Positions 17,502 to 27,282 are shown, counted from the first letter of the stretch. The stretch is 64,000 nt of DNA from GCA-2718815 sp963578105 (GCA_963578105.1 CAUZBP010000011.1:1-64000), one strand, 5' to 3'. The notes: a model not told the origin generated them from the letters alone. A program made the numbers and translations.

Positions 17502-18665
17502 ATGAACGATCGACCTACTAACGTTGCCGTTCTCGGATCAACCGGCAGCATCGGTCAAAATACACTGTCAGTCATTGCTGAATCCGGGGGACGATTTCGG
17601 GTCCTGGCGCTCTCCACCAATACAAGCTGCCAACAAATTGTTGAGCAGGCCCTTCAGTTTTCTCCACAATACATCGTCGTCGCCGACCAACAGCGGGCTG
17701 GGGAGCTGGATGTCAGCCAACTCCCAGCAGGTACTGAGTTGTTCAGTGGTGCGGAAGACCTATCACGGGTAGCAGCGCTGGACGAAATCGATGTGGTCGT
17801 GGCTGCGATTGTCGGCAGTGCAGGATTGTTGAGCACTTGGGCCGCTCTGGAAGCCGGCAAGAGAGTTGCCCTGGCCAACAAAGAAACGATGGTGATGGCT
17901 GGCCCGCTAGCGATCGAGGTCGCGCGAAAAAGTGGTGCCCAACTGCTTCCCGTTGACAGCGAACACAGCGCAGTCTTTCAAGCTCTACAAGCAGGCAGGA
18001 CACAGGACGTACGACGAGTCATACTTACTGCCAGTGGCGGACCCTTTCGGGAATACACGCCCGAGCAACTCCAACACGTAACGGTTGATCAGGCACTCAA
18101 GCACCCCACCTGGAAAATGGGAAAGAAGATCACAGTCGACTCGGCCACAATGATGAACAAGGCTCTGGAAATCATTGAGGCCCGCTGGCTGTTTCAACTG
18201 AGAAAGGATCAAATCGACGTCGTCATCCATCCCCAATCGGTGGTACATTCGATGGTAGAGTATGTGGATGGTTCAGTCATCGCTCAACTCAGTCCACCTG
18301 ATATGCGACTTCCCATCCAGTATGCTTTATCCTACCCGGAACGCTGGGAAGGACCCGCGGACACCATCGATTGGACTCAATCCCATCAACTTACATTTGA
18401 ACCGCCCGACGAAGACCGATTTCCTGCCCTGGCTTTAGGATTGGAAGTGGCCCAAGCGGGTGGGACGACGGGAGCCGTTCTGAATGCCGCCAACGAAGCA
18501 GCGGTGGCACATTTTCTGGACGGTCGGCTGGCGTTCACCAACATTGTTCCGGCTTGCCGGGCTGTTTTACAACATCACAACTTTGAAACGCATCCCAGTC
18601 TCGAGCGATTGATCGCTCTGGATACCTGGGCGCGCCAGGAGATAGCGAAGTGGGTCAATGCTTAG
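17502..18665 (+). CDS. dxr: 1-deoxy-D-xylulose 5-phosphate reductoisomerase
   Basis: A 387-residue enzyme of the non-mevalonate isoprenoid pathway that converts DXP to MEP using NADPH. The NADPH loop is GSTGSIGQNTL (residues 11-21), ANKETMVMAG is the linker motif, and the metal and substrate site is in PVDSEHSAVFQAL. TASGGPFRE and HPTWKMGKKITVDSATMMNK are the classic flexible-loop and catalytic regions. The length is normal. It is followed at once by rseP, a common dxr-rseP pairing that links isoprenoid and envelope genes. Confidence 0.98.
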   Translation: MNDRPTNVAVLGSTGSIGQNTLSVIAESGGRFRVLALSTNTSCQQIVEQALQFSPQYIVVADQQRAGELDVSQLPAGTELFSGAEDLSRVAALDEIDVVVAAIVGSAGLLSTWAALEAGKRVALANKETMVMAGPLAIEVARKSGAQLLPVDSEHSAVFQALQAGRTQDVRRVILTASGGPFREYTPEQLQHVTVDQALKHPTWKMGKKITVDSATMMNKALEIIEARWLFQLRKDQIDVVIHPQSVVHSMVEYVDGSVIAQLSPPDMRLPIQYALSYPERWEGPADTIDWTQSHQLTFEPPDEDRFPALALGLEVAQAGGTTGAVLNAANEAAVAHFLDGRLAFTNIVPACRAVLQHHNFETHPSLERLIALDTWARQEIAKWVNA

Positions 18666-18679
18666 TTTTCGGATTCTCA

Positions 18680-20818
18680 ATGAATTGGGATGTGATTCTG
18701 TACTTCCTTCAAGTCTGTGTCGGCTTGGGGATGGTGATCTTTGTGCACGAGTTGGGCCATTTTATGGTTGCCAAAATGTGCGGCGTGAAGTGCGAAAAAT
18801 TTTACGTGGGGTTCGATCCACAAATTAAAATTGGCCCCTGGTCGCTACCTAACGCACTATTCAAAATTCAACGGGGAGAAACCGAATACGGTATCGGAAT
18901 CATTCCCTTAGGTGGCTACGTCAAGATGCTTGGCCAAGACGACAATCCAGCCAAGTACAAAGAAGAAGCGGAACGCATCACGCTGACCAATCAGGAAAAC
19001 AGGGATCCCAGCCAAGACACTTCGCTGCCCGATGATGACATAGACGAAGAACCGATCGAACTGGATCCTCGTAGCTATCCGGCCAAATCCGTGCCGCAAC
19101 GCATCGCGATTATATCCGCCGGCGTGATCATGAACCTGATTTTTGCGGTGATCTTCGCTGCCATCGCCTTTCGATCCGGCTTCGAGTACTCCCCCTGCAT
19201 CATCGGCGGAACTTTTCCAGGAAGTCCCGCCTGGGTAGCCGGACTACAGCCCGGAGATCGCATTATTCAAATCGGGAGAGAGGGCGAACCGAATGAACAC
19301 CTGAGATTTAAGCGTGATTTGCAGGGCTCGGTGATGTTGTCGGATGAGGACTCCGAACTCGAGTTCTTAGTGCGCAGGGGAGAAGAGGAGTCTTGGTACA
19401 CATTGAAGCCGACCAGAGATTTTAGTGAAAAACACCGCATCGCATTGATTGGGGTTTATGCAGAACATTCACTTCAGGTCAAGGCAATCGCCGAGATAGG
19501 CGGGGAACTGTCTGAAGAGGAAAAACAATCGCGGCAAGAAGATAAAACGCTGCTGCAACCCGGTGATATTGTAACGTCCGTGAATGGTTATTCCGTTTCC
19601 CTACAGAAGGATTTCAAAGAACAACTGGCCAATCTGGCTAGTGAAGTGTTGACCCTTTCTGTAACACGTCCAGCCGTCGACAAAAACGGTTCCACGCAAG
19701 AAACCATCGATGTCAAAATCCCCCAGCGTTCCATACGTCGATTGGGTCTGATCGTCGGCATGGGACCGATTACCGAAATGTATCGTGACAGCCCTGCCCA
19801 CAAAGCCGGGTTCGAACGTGGCGACCAGATTGTCAACGTGGCAGGCCTTCCTGTCGGTGACCCTATGACGTTGAACGAGCGAATTCGCCGTCTAGCAGGT
19901 ACCACTGTTGAAATTGACGTCCAGCGGGGTAACGATCTGCAAACGTTGACGGTGACCCCACAATCCGCGCGGCTCTTCAGTATTGGAACCGTTCCCGGTG
20001 GATCCGTTCCCATTGAATCCTTGGGGGTTGTTTTTCAAACCACCAACGTTGTCCGGGCAGTGATCCCGAATTCCAGCGCACAGGAGAAGGGCCTGAAAGC
20101 GGGGGACCAGATCGAACAGGTGGAGTTCATCCCGGTTCCAGGGGGAGAACGGAAAGAAATGAAGAATATCGGGACATTAAACCCCTTGGTCATTAGTTCA
20201 AAAGACGAAAATGGATTCTACGTTTACACCGGCAACTGGCCCCATTTCTTTTCTCTGATGCAGGGAACCCTTCCGGATACACAGGTAAAGGTGTCCTACC
20301 TGCGGGACAGGAAGAGAAACTCGGTCACCCTCCAACCAATCGAATCTACGGAATGGTTTTTAGCTGCCAGGGGTCTTGTCTTCGAAGATTTTGTTGAACC
20401 GTTGCAGATAACAAACTGGGGCACAGTCTGCCAACTGGCATTGCAACAGACCTCGAAAGATTTATTCATGGTGCTCGGGTTTCTCAAGAAGCTCATGACC
20501 GGCGAAATTTCGCCTAATAATCTAGGAGGACCGGTCACGATCGTAGCAGTCGCAACCAGCGAAGCTTCCATGGGAACCGGTCGGCTGTTATTGTTCCTGA
20601 CAATGTTAAGCGCCAACTTGGCGGTCATCAACTTTTTACCGATTCCCGTGCTCGACGGAGGCCACCTCGTCTTTCTAGTTGCCGAAGGCCTGCGCGGCAA
20701 ACCCGTTGATGAACAACTCCAATTTCGTCTCACAGTCGCAGGATTAATTTTTATTCTGGGACTGATGGTTTACGTCCTGGGACTTGATTTTCTCCGATTC
20801 CTTCCGTTTTTCTACTAG
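18680..20818 (+). CDS. rseP: RseP-type site-2 membrane metalloprotease with about four PDZ domains
   Basis: A 712-residue intramembrane protease, far longer than E. coli RseP (~450). The zinc site HELGH is at residues 23-27 in the first helix, and the second catalytic motif LPIPVLDGGHL is near the C-terminus. Four PDZ-like repeats can be read: SPAWVAGLQPGDRIIQIG, LQPGDIVTSVNGYSV, SPAHKAGFERGDQIVNVAG and SAQEKGLKAGDQIEQVEF. An acidic insert (residues ~95-120) precedes the second helix. The start at ATG 18680 is 14 bases after dxr; a GTG at 18650 would overlap dxr. It probably releases anti-sigma or signal-peptide fragments. Confidence 0.95.
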   Translation: MNWDVILYFLQVCVGLGMVIFVHELGHFMVAKMCGVKCEKFYVGFDPQIKIGPWSLPNALFKIQRGETEYGIGIIPLGGYVKMLGQDDNPAKYKEEAERITLTNQENRDPSQDTSLPDDDIDEEPIELDPRSYPAKSVPQRIAIISAGVIMNLIFAVIFAAIAFRSGFEYSPCIIGGTFPGSPAWVAGLQPGDRIIQIGREGEPNEHLRFKRDLQGSVMLSDEDSELEFLVRRGEEESWYTLKPTRDFSEKHRIALIGVYAEHSLQVKAIAEIGGELSEEEKQSRQEDKTLLQPGDIVTSVNGYSVSLQKDFKEQLANLASEVLTLSVTRPAVDKNGSTQETIDVKIPQRSIRRLGLIVGMGPITEMYRDSPAHKAGFERGDQIVNVAGLPVGDPMTLNERIRRLAGTTVEIDVQRGNDLQTLTVTPQSARLFSIGTVPGGSVPIESLGVVFQTTNVVRAVIPNSSAQEKGLKAGDQIEQVEFIPVPGGERKEMKNIGTLNPLVISSKDENGFYVYTGNWPHFFSLMQGTLPDTQVKVSYLRDRKRNSVTLQPIESTEWFLAARGLVFEDFVEPLQITNWGTVCQLALQQTSKDLFMVLGFLKKLMTGEISPNNLGGPVTIVAVATSEASMGTGRLLLFLTMLSANLAVINFLPIPVLDGGHLVFLVAEGLRGKPVDEQLQFRLTVAGLIFILGLMVYVLGLDFLRFLPFFY

Positions 20819-21030
20819 TGCCCGGCAGCGGTTGCCTGGCCGAGGTTCCGTGGGAAAGAAAGAACCCGAATTCAAATCGTATTGGTCCCGCTGCGCTCGT
20901 TGAAAATGAACCGTTGGAGATGAATATCGCGTGATCGGACATTCGTTCGTCAAGCGTGATGCAACATCAGCGATTTTCCCGATCGATCCAATTTCAATCT
21001 GATGTCGACTTGTTGAACTCCCTTGATTTG

Positions 21031-21726
21031 ATGGCGAGAGCTAATTTCCTTACCAACGTTGATTTCGTTGTTTTTGATGCGGTAGGGACTCTGATCGAAC
21101 CCGACCCGGCAGCTTGTGATGTGTACCAGCGGGCCGGTCAACGCTATGGGTCCTCACTATCGCTGGAACAAATTGCTTCCCGCTTTGGAACCGCCTTTGC
21201 GGCCGAAGAAGCACTGGACTCAGTAGCAGAACTCCAGCGGTGGCCGACCAGCGAGTTGCGCGAACGACAACGCTGGCAGAGAATTGTGGAATCGGTGTTT
21301 TGTGATGTGGACCATGCTGACCAGTCGCTGTTTGAAGAATTATGGGATTACTTTGGCCAGGGGAAGCATTGGAAACTCTATGACGACGTGACGGACGTCT
21401 GGTCCAGACTGACGCAAGAAGGATACCAGTTAGCCATCGCATCGAATTTTGACAAACGATTGCTAAATGTGTGTGAATCCAAACCGCCACTGTGTACGTG
21501 CCATCACATCTTCTGGTCTGCTGAAATTGGATATCCCAAACCCAGTTCCCAATTTTTCACGAAGGTACAAAGCAGGATCGAGACCCCTGCTCAACGTATT
21601 CTGATGGTTGGTGATTCTGAGTTGAACGACGAACGAGGGGCCAATAGCGCGGGTTGGAAATCGGTCCTGATCAAACGGCACCATCCCGGATCCTACACCT
21701 CAAGCTTGCATTGCTTGTGGCAATGA
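21031..21726 (+). CDS. HAD-superfamily hydrolase
   Basis: A 231-residue HAD phosphatase-like protein. Motif I is FDAVGTLI, where the second Asp of the usual DxDxT is replaced by Val, as in the HDHD3/REG-2-like subgroup. Motif II is IASNFDKR and motifs III/IV are GYPKPSSQFF and VGDSELNDERGA. The ATG at 21031 sits just ahead of the core; a GTG/ATG at 20956/20959 would add ~25 residues with no homology seen. Substrate unknown. Confidence 0.85.
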   Translation: MARANFLTNVDFVVFDAVGTLIEPDPAACDVYQRAGQRYGSSLSLEQIASRFGTAFAAEEALDSVAELQRWPTSELRERQRWQRIVESVFCDVDHADQSLFEELWDYFGQGKHWKLYDDVTDVWSRLTQEGYQLAIASNFDKRLLNVCESKPPLCTCHHIFWSAEIGYPKPSSQFFTKVQSRIETPAQRILMVGDSELNDERGANSAGWKSVLIKRHHPGSYTSSLHCLWQ

Positions 21727-21780
21727 ACTCCGGCGGACAGGAACAACCGACCCGTACGAACAGTGCACCGTCGGGGACCA

Positions 21781-22467
21781 TCAACGTCCAGAGGGTTTAC
21801 GTGCCTTCCGACGATTAGCACCTGGCCCACCCGCCTGTCGCCGCTTTCCAGGTCGGCGCAATCTCTTACCAGATTGGCGATCCCTTCCCCTGGGCGCCTC
21901 AAGCTGGCCAGCGTTCTTTCCCTTGCGCGATCCAGTTTTTCCGCGCCGCTGCCCCTGCTGGCGTTTGCCTCGGTTCCGATCGTTCGATTGTCTACCCCTG
22001 GCTTGACGAGCCGTCGTTCGCTCCTCCTCGTCAAGCTGCCCGTTACCGTCAACGTCAAACTGCTCTAAAATCTTCGCCCGATGCTCTGGATCTCGCTTGC
22101 CGCCTCGCCGGCGACCCGAACCGTCAGCACGACGTTTCTCCCTGGCATCACGCGCCGCAGCACGTTCGTTTTTGTCGAGCTGACCGTTTCCGTCAGCATC
22201 AAACTGCTCCAAAATCTTCGCCCGATGCTCCGGATCTCGCTTACCGCCTCGCCGCCGACCCGAACCGTCAGCACGACGTTTCTCCCTGGCATCACGCGCC
22301 GCAGCACGTTCGTTTTTGTCGAGCTGACCGTTTCCATCCCGATCAAATCGTTGTGGCAACCTGGCTCGTCGCTGACCCGCGTTCGGTTCGTTTTCTGCTT
22401 CCGCACGAACAACCGTTGGCCATGAGACGAACATGACAGTAAACAGGAAGGTTCGAATGATCGTCAT
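21781..22467 (-). CDS. Secreted basic EF-hand repeat protein
   Basis: A 228-residue protein. A signal peptide (MTIIRTFLFTVMFVSWPTVV, cleavage about RAEA) is followed by three EF-hand calcium loops: DRDGNGQLDKNE, DADGNGQLDKNE and DVDGNGQLDEEE. They are separated by a 36-residue Arg/Lys/Ala-rich linker, giving a 48-residue repeat. The last ~75 residues are extremely basic (Arg, Lys, Gly, Gln). The start is ATG 22467, since it begins the signal peptide; a GTG at 22539 would place 24 residues in front of it. Similar EF-hand secreted proteins are common in planctomycetes; function unknown. The strong positive charge could bind DNA, RNA or anionic polysaccharide (inference). Confidence 0.85.
   Translation of the reverse strand: MTIIRTFLFTVMFVSWPTVVRAEAENEPNAGQRRARLPQRFDRDGNGQLDKNERAAARDAREKRRADGSGRRRGGKRDPEHRAKILEQFDADGNGQLDKNERAAARDAREKRRADGSGRRRGGKRDPEHRAKILEQFDVDGNGQLDEEERTTARQARGRQSNDRNRGKRQQGQRRGKTGSRKGKNAGQLEAPRGRDRQSGKRLRRPGKRRQAGGPGANRRKARKPSGR
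22060..22347. repeat. 144-bp tandem duplication within the EF-hand gene
   Basis: Two adjacent 144-bp units (22060-22203 and 22204-22347) differ at only a few bases and encode two copies of the 48-residue EF-hand plus linker unit. The in-frame length and near identity at synonymous sites indicate a recent duplication or gene conversion. Confidence 0.93.
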
Positions 22468-22660
22468 GTCAGTTTGTTCCCATCTCAAGGGGCGGAGCAT
22501 CTCGAGCGTGGCACTTGCACACGATGCAACTCGAGTCACTCTCTAGTATACCTCTAACCCTGCTCACAAAACAAAGTTCCGCTGGAGTGAAAAACCCTGA
22601 AAAACACGGGCGGAGGGCTTCGCGAAATGCCTGGTCAGGACAGCGACTGCCTGGGCCATT

Positions 22661-23587
22661 TTAATACTCTTCTGCCATTTCACGGGCGTGATAGCTGCTG
22701 CGCACAAACGGTCCGCTGGCGACCTTCTGAAAACCCATTGCCTTGGCTGCCTGGCCAAGTTCTGCAAATTCTTCCGGTGGAAGGTACCTGACAACCGGTA
22801 TGTATTTCACAGGGTCGGGCTGTAAGTATTGGCCCAAAGTGAGTAGCTCACATCCGTGTTCCAGAAGATCGGCCAGCGTATCCAAAAGTTCGGTATGAGT
22901 CTCACCCAGGCCAAGCATGAGCCCTGACTTGGTCTTAATACGCGGGTTCAACTGCTTCACTCGTTGCAGTAGTCCCAGGGTCCACCGGTAGTCGGAACGT
23001 GAACCACGAACCTTTCGGTAAAGGCGGGGCACGGTCTCGGCATTGTGGTTGAAGACTTCGGGTGCGGCCTCCACCACGCGATCCAGCGCGGTACGATTGT
23101 GGATAAAATCCGGTGTTAGAACTTCGACGGTTGCGCCCGTGCGCTGGCGAACCGAGAGCACACATTGATAAAAATGTTCGGCACCACCGTCTGGCAAGTC
23201 ATCCCTGGTCACCGACGTGATCACCACATGCCGGAGCCCCAGACGAAAGGCCGCTTCTGCCAAACGTTCCGGCTCGTCCTGGGCCGGTGGGCGGGGAGTC
23301 CCACGAGCAACCGAACAGAAGCCGCAAGGCCGAGTGCAAACGTTCCCCAACACCATGAAGGTGGCTGTCTTCTGCGAATAACATTCCATCCGATTCGGAC
23401 ATCGCGCGTTGTCACAAACCGTCTCCAGGTTCAATTCTTCCAGCAACCTGGCGGTAAAATGATTGGCGTTTCCTTTCGGCACGTTGCGCTTCAACCAGCG
23501 CGGCAAACGGTGTCTACTTTCCTGCGGCGCCGGTAGAACCGCTGCAGAAAGAATCGGGAGATCCTTGGAAAATTCCTGATTGTTCAC
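22661..23587 (-). CDS. lipA: Lipoyl synthase
   Basis: A 308-residue radical-SAM enzyme that inserts two sulfurs into octanoyl groups on lipoyl domains. The auxiliary cluster motif is CDNARCPNRMECY and the radical-SAM motif is CTRPCGFCSV (CxxxCxxC). The family also shows HVVITSVTRDDLPDGGA and KSGLMLGLGET, and the conserved C-terminal GPFVRSSYHA. The GTG at 23587 is preferred; a TTG at 23641 would add 18 hydrophobic residues not expected in LipA. lipB is not in the window. Confidence 0.95.
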   Translation of the reverse strand: MNNQEFSKDLPILSAAVLPAPQESRHRLPRWLKRNVPKGNANHFTARLLEELNLETVCDNARCPNRMECYSQKTATFMVLGNVCTRPCGFCSVARGTPRPPAQDEPERLAEAAFRLGLRHVVITSVTRDDLPDGGAEHFYQCVLSVRQRTGATVEVLTPDFIHNRTALDRVVEAAPEVFNHNAETVPRLYRKVRGSRSDYRWTLGLLQRVKQLNPRIKTKSGLMLGLGETHTELLDTLADLLEHGCELLTLGQYLQPDPVKYIPVVRYLPPEEFAELGQAAKAMGFQKVASGPFVRSSYHAREMAEEY

Positions 23588-23817
23588 ATCGACTCTATTT
23601 CGGAGGTGGTGAAGGAACCATGAACAAAACCACTTAGTCAACCTGTATCTTGAGTTAAATCAGGTGAGCGGGTAAAAGGATCTAAGAGAAACCCGCGTTC
23701 CATCGTCGGGCAACCCAGATGCTGTTTTCATCAGATCCTTTTCAAACCGGGGATCCGTGCTGGGGGAAAGGCACCTATCGCCTGACACTCACCACTTGGT
23801 TCATTCTAACGCGACTC

Positions 23818-24312
23818 ATGTCCAAAAAAAAGAACAAGTCCCCTGATTTGACGGCCGGCCAGTCAAGTGTTCGGCCCATCGCCGAAAATCGGAAGGCTCG
23901 GCACAAATATGACGTCCTGGAGACGCTGGAGTGCGGTATTGTCCTACTGGGGAGTGAGGTGAAAAGCCTGCGAAACGGCAAAGTTTCTTTGGACGAATCT
24001 CACGGTCGCGTCATCGAGGGTGAGGTCTGGCTCGTAGGGTGCGACATCGCTGAGTATTCATTTGCCAGTCAAATGAACCACGATCCGCGCCGAAAACGAA
24101 AACTTTTGCTGCACAATCGCGAGATTAGGAAGTTTGCCGCCCAAGCCTATGAGAAAGGGCTGACTTTAGTGCCGCTGAAGATGTACTTCCAACGGGGTCG
24201 CGTCAAACTATTATTGGGAATTTGTCGGGGTAGAAAGCTGTTCGACAAACGAGAGAAGATGAAAAAAGAAACCATGCAACGGGACATGGACCGTGCCCTG
24301 CGACAGCGATAA
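23818..24312 (+). CDS. smpB: SsrA-binding protein SmpB
   Basis: A 164-residue partner of tmRNA in trans-translation. The OB-fold core starts at IAENRKARHKYDVLETLECG and includes GSEVKSLRNGKVSLDESHGRV and the basic LLLGICRGRKLFDKRE tail that mimics the codon-anticodon in the A-site. The ATG at 23818 gives the normal family length; an in-frame ATG at 23719 would add 33 residues. The tmRNA gene is not in the window. Confidence 0.96.
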   Translation: MSKKKNKSPDLTAGQSSVRPIAENRKARHKYDVLETLECGIVLLGSEVKSLRNGKVSLDESHGRVIEGEVWLVGCDIAEYSFASQMNHDPRRKRKLLLHNREIRKFAAQAYEKGLTLVPLKMYFQRGRVKLLLGICRGRKLFDKREKMKKETMQRDMDRALRQR

Positions 24313-24765
24313 GAACGTTGATTACGTCTCCCGGTGGCACAGGACCCGCTTCTGATGTGATGTGGCCCTCCTGTTTGGTGTTTCTGCCTTTTCACCATAC
24401 CCCAACCGATGGGCCGGAGCCTGCCAAGCTGTTCTACGTTTCACATCGGATCCGTTTGCCAGTTCAGGTCTGCTCTGTTGATGACTTTTACTTGGTTGTC
24501 CCGTCTTCTGAGGAAATCCAACTTCTCTGGCAAGGCTTTGTGTTTCCGACTTTTGGTCCCCACTAGCGGCATTTTCCTTGGACACAAAAGACCACCTCCA
24601 TTCCCGCCGCGTTTGGTCTTTGCGCACTGAGTTTAAAGAGGTAAGTTCTGAAAGTACGCACGGAAGGCTGGTAGAGTTGGCCGGAGAGAGCAGGAATTTT
24701 TCGGGAAACTAGAATCTGGCAGAACAAGTCCTGCATAGCCTGACAACCGCCGACTGCCGGCATCG
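24313..24765. other. Intergenic region, no gene seen
   Basis: About 450 bases between smpB and the ABC ATPase. Short frames on both strands have no recognisable motif. The promoter for the 24766-30034 cluster is expected here; no convincing -35/-10 pair or metal-regulator operator was identified by eye. Confidence 0.4.
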
Positions 24766-25464
24766 ATGAAAGGGGACCAACCACTAGGCAAGATGCTTTT
24801 GCTGGAAAACGTTAAGAAGTCGTATGTAGAGCCAAATGGCGATCTGTTACCAGTCCTAGACATCGATCATTTTGACGTCGACGTGGGCGAGCAGATGGTC
24901 ATCGTGGGACGTAGTGGATGTGGAAAGACAACTCTGCTGCACGTGATCTCCGGCATCAGTCGGGCCGACGAAGGTATCGTGACCGTGGACGGCATCCAGA
25001 TTGGATCCCTTGCTGAATCCGTCCGCGACCGTTTTCGTGCCGACACAATCGGTTATGTTTTCCAGACGTTCAACCTGCTACCCGGTTTTAGCGCACTGGA
25101 AAACGTGATGTTGGGCATGACTTTCGCTCGGGGCCGCCGAGACGCTGGCCGTGCACGGCGCTTACTTGATCGGATGGGCCTCAGTCACCGCTTGTCTCAC
25201 AAACCGGGTACGATGTCAGTTGGTGAGCAGCAACGCGTCGCAGTCGCTCGTGCTCTGGCAAATCGCCCCAAGTTACTGCTCGCGGATGAACCCACCGCCA
25301 ATGTTGATCGAGGAAATCAACAGCAAGTTGTAGATTTGATTCGCGAAACTTGTGAAGAAGAAAATGTTGCTCTGCTTCTGGTAACACACGCTCCGGAAGT
25401 CGCGCGCCAGTTTCAAAGGATCGATCGCCTGGAGGAAATCAACAAGATTGCAATGGGGTCGTAG
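24766..25464 (+). CDS. ABC transporter ATPase, LolD/MacB type
   Basis: A 232-residue ATPase. Walker A is GRSGCGKTT, the Q-loop is in VFQTFNLLPGFSALENVML, Walker B is LLLADEPTANVD and the H-loop is LLVTHAPEV. The signature sequence reads MSVGEQQRVAVARAL, with V replacing the second Ser/Gly position of the usual LSGGQ. The type-VII family partners of this clade energise FtsX-like permeases that work mechanically on periplasmic substrates (LolCDE, MacB). It is followed 170 bases later by the matching permease. Confidence 0.9.
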   Translation: MKGDQPLGKMLLLENVKKSYVEPNGDLLPVLDIDHFDVDVGEQMVIVGRSGCGKTTLLHVISGISRADEGIVTVDGIQIGSLAESVRDRFRADTIGYVFQTFNLLPGFSALENVMLGMTFARGRRDAGRARRLLDRMGLSHRLSHKPGTMSVGEQQRVAVARALANRPKLLLADEPTANVDRGNQQQVVDLIRETCEEENVALLLVTHAPEVARQFQRIDRLEEINKIAMGS

Positions 25465-25634
25465 TTCATGACAACATCAACAACTCGTCAGTTTTACATG
25501 AGACAGACATTCTCAAATGGTGGGCTGACGGAATCAATTCCCACCCTCCTTCGTTCGAACGCTCCCTTGCCACCGCTGTCAGGGAAACGTTTGTCCGTCG
25601 ATTTGGAACTCGCAGACTGAACTGAGATACTACG

Positions 25635-27131
25635 ATGAGTCGATGGAAAATCGCTTGGCGCAGCGTGCAGCGACGAGGGCTCGCCTCGGCGTTGACGGGT
25701 TTTTCGATGGCACTCGGCGTCATGCTGGTGGTAGGCGTTGTCTCGATCCATGGTCTTGTTGAGGAGTCATTTCGAAACAATTCAAGCATTGGCTACAACA
25801 TGATCGTAGGTGCCAAGGGCGGGAGCCTGCAACTCGTTCTGAACACGGTCTATTATCTGAGTGAGCCCGTCGAGAACATACCCTACTCCTACTACCAAGA
25901 ATTTCTCTCCGCCCGACAGATTGTGCACTACCGTGATCAGCTCGGTATGGAAAAACTGGGAGAGGAACGTGACGGTCGATTTAATCTGTTTACAAAATTT
26001 GCAATTCCTGTCTGCCTGGGCGATTATTATGGTCGTTTTCGAGTCGTAGGTACCACACCCGAATTGTTTGATGACGTGATTTACGATCCCCTGGAGGGAA
26101 AGCGGTACGAATTTGATCAGGGGCGCAATTTCAGAACATTCTCGGACAAGCACGGATATTTCGAATGCGTTGTAGGGTCAAATGTGGCTCGTGAGCACAC
26201 ACTGCAAATCGGAGCCAAGATTTCGGCCACACACGGTGATCCGGAAGGAGAACTTCACGACGAACATCCCTTTACAATCGTGGGAATTCTCAAGCCTTCG
26301 GGCACGCCCAACGATCGAGCAGTGTTTGTAAACATCGAAGGTTTCTACTTGATGGATGGGCATGCCAAACCTCTCGAAAAGGAGGGTGTCACGGGTACAG
26401 CAGCCGTCGCCGTAGAAGCGGCAACTCAGGATGAAAACCAACAGTCGAAGAAGGAGTTTCTCCCAATCTCCGTTCGAGAACGTGAAGTCACGGCGATTCT
26501 AGTCAAGACTGTCAATCAAGTCGTCACACCCGGCCTGTCCGAAAATATCAGCGAAGGTCCCGACGCCCAGGCAGCATTACCGGTCAGGGAAATCTATGGC
26601 TTGTTCCATGCAATTGTGGGACCCATCCAGCAAATGTTGTTGCTGATGACCGTTATGATTTGTGTGGTGTCCGGAATCAGCATTCTCGTGAGCATTTATA
26701 ACTCGATGAACGATCGACAACAGGAAATCGCGATCATGCGGGCCCTGGGTGCCGGACGCAGTACCGTCATGTCAGTAGTCTTCTTCGAGTCAATCATCCT
26801 ATCTCTGGGTGGAGGTCTGCTCGGTTGGCTAGGGGGACACATTCTGATTGGACTGGCAAGCCCCCAGATTGAGGAACGAACAGGGGTCGCCATCGGATTT
26901 GTCGACTTTCCCGCGATTCGCCTTAACGATCACTTGGACGTACAAATAATCCTGGATTTGATCAACGCCCTCGGTCGGTTCATCGGCGCCCAGCCTGTTC
27001 ACAATTTAATGCTACCTACCGAGTTATGGTTGATTCCGGGACTTCTGCTGCTGGCGATTCTAGTAGGTTTTCTACCGGCTATGGCTGCGTATCGGACCGA
27101 CGTAGCAAAGGCGCTCAGTGCCAATCCTTAG
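25635..27131 (+). CDS. ABC transporter permease, FtsX/MacB type
   Basis: A 498-residue permease. An N-terminal helix (about 20-40, GFSMALGVMLVVGVVSIHGL) is followed by a large ~300-residue extracytoplasmic MacB-core-like domain. Three C-terminal helices (about 335-360, 378-405 and 460-485) form the FtsX domain. The coupling segment NDRQQEIAIMRALGAGRSTV is characteristic. It pairs with the ATPase at 24766. The large periplasmic domain and the four-helix topology fit a mechanotransmission system rather than a channel. Substrate unknown. Confidence 0.9.
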   Translation: MSRWKIAWRSVQRRGLASALTGFSMALGVMLVVGVVSIHGLVEESFRNNSSIGYNMIVGAKGGSLQLVLNTVYYLSEPVENIPYSYYQEFLSARQIVHYRDQLGMEKLGEERDGRFNLFTKFAIPVCLGDYYGRFRVVGTTPELFDDVIYDPLEGKRYEFDQGRNFRTFSDKHGYFECVVGSNVAREHTLQIGAKISATHGDPEGELHDEHPFTIVGILKPSGTPNDRAVFVNIEGFYLMDGHAKPLEKEGVTGTAAVAVEAATQDENQQSKKEFLPISVREREVTAILVKTVNQVVTPGLSENISEGPDAQAALPVREIYGLFHAIVGPIQQMLLLMTVMICVVSGISILVSIYNSMNDRQQEIAIMRALGAGRSTVMSVVFFESIILSLGGGLLGWLGGHILIGLASPQIEERTGVAIGFVDFPAIRLNDHLDVQIILDLINALGRFIGAQPVHNLMLPTELWLIPGLLLLAILVGFLPAMAAYRTDVAKALSANP

Positions 27132-27282
27132 ACGAATCGGGAATTCCGATGTGGATTACTGTCAGGCAGGCGTACCGGCAGGTGAAACGATATAATACAG
27201 TACAAGGTCTGTCAGAATCGTTTCTTCCTCTGAGCAATTCAACCCTCGAGATGCCGCTGACTTCTCTTGAAAGGATACCCTC

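Noticed and set aside
22060..22347. 144-bp repeats as a CRISPR or insertion element
   Set aside because: They are in-frame coding repeats of an EF-hand unit within a single gene.
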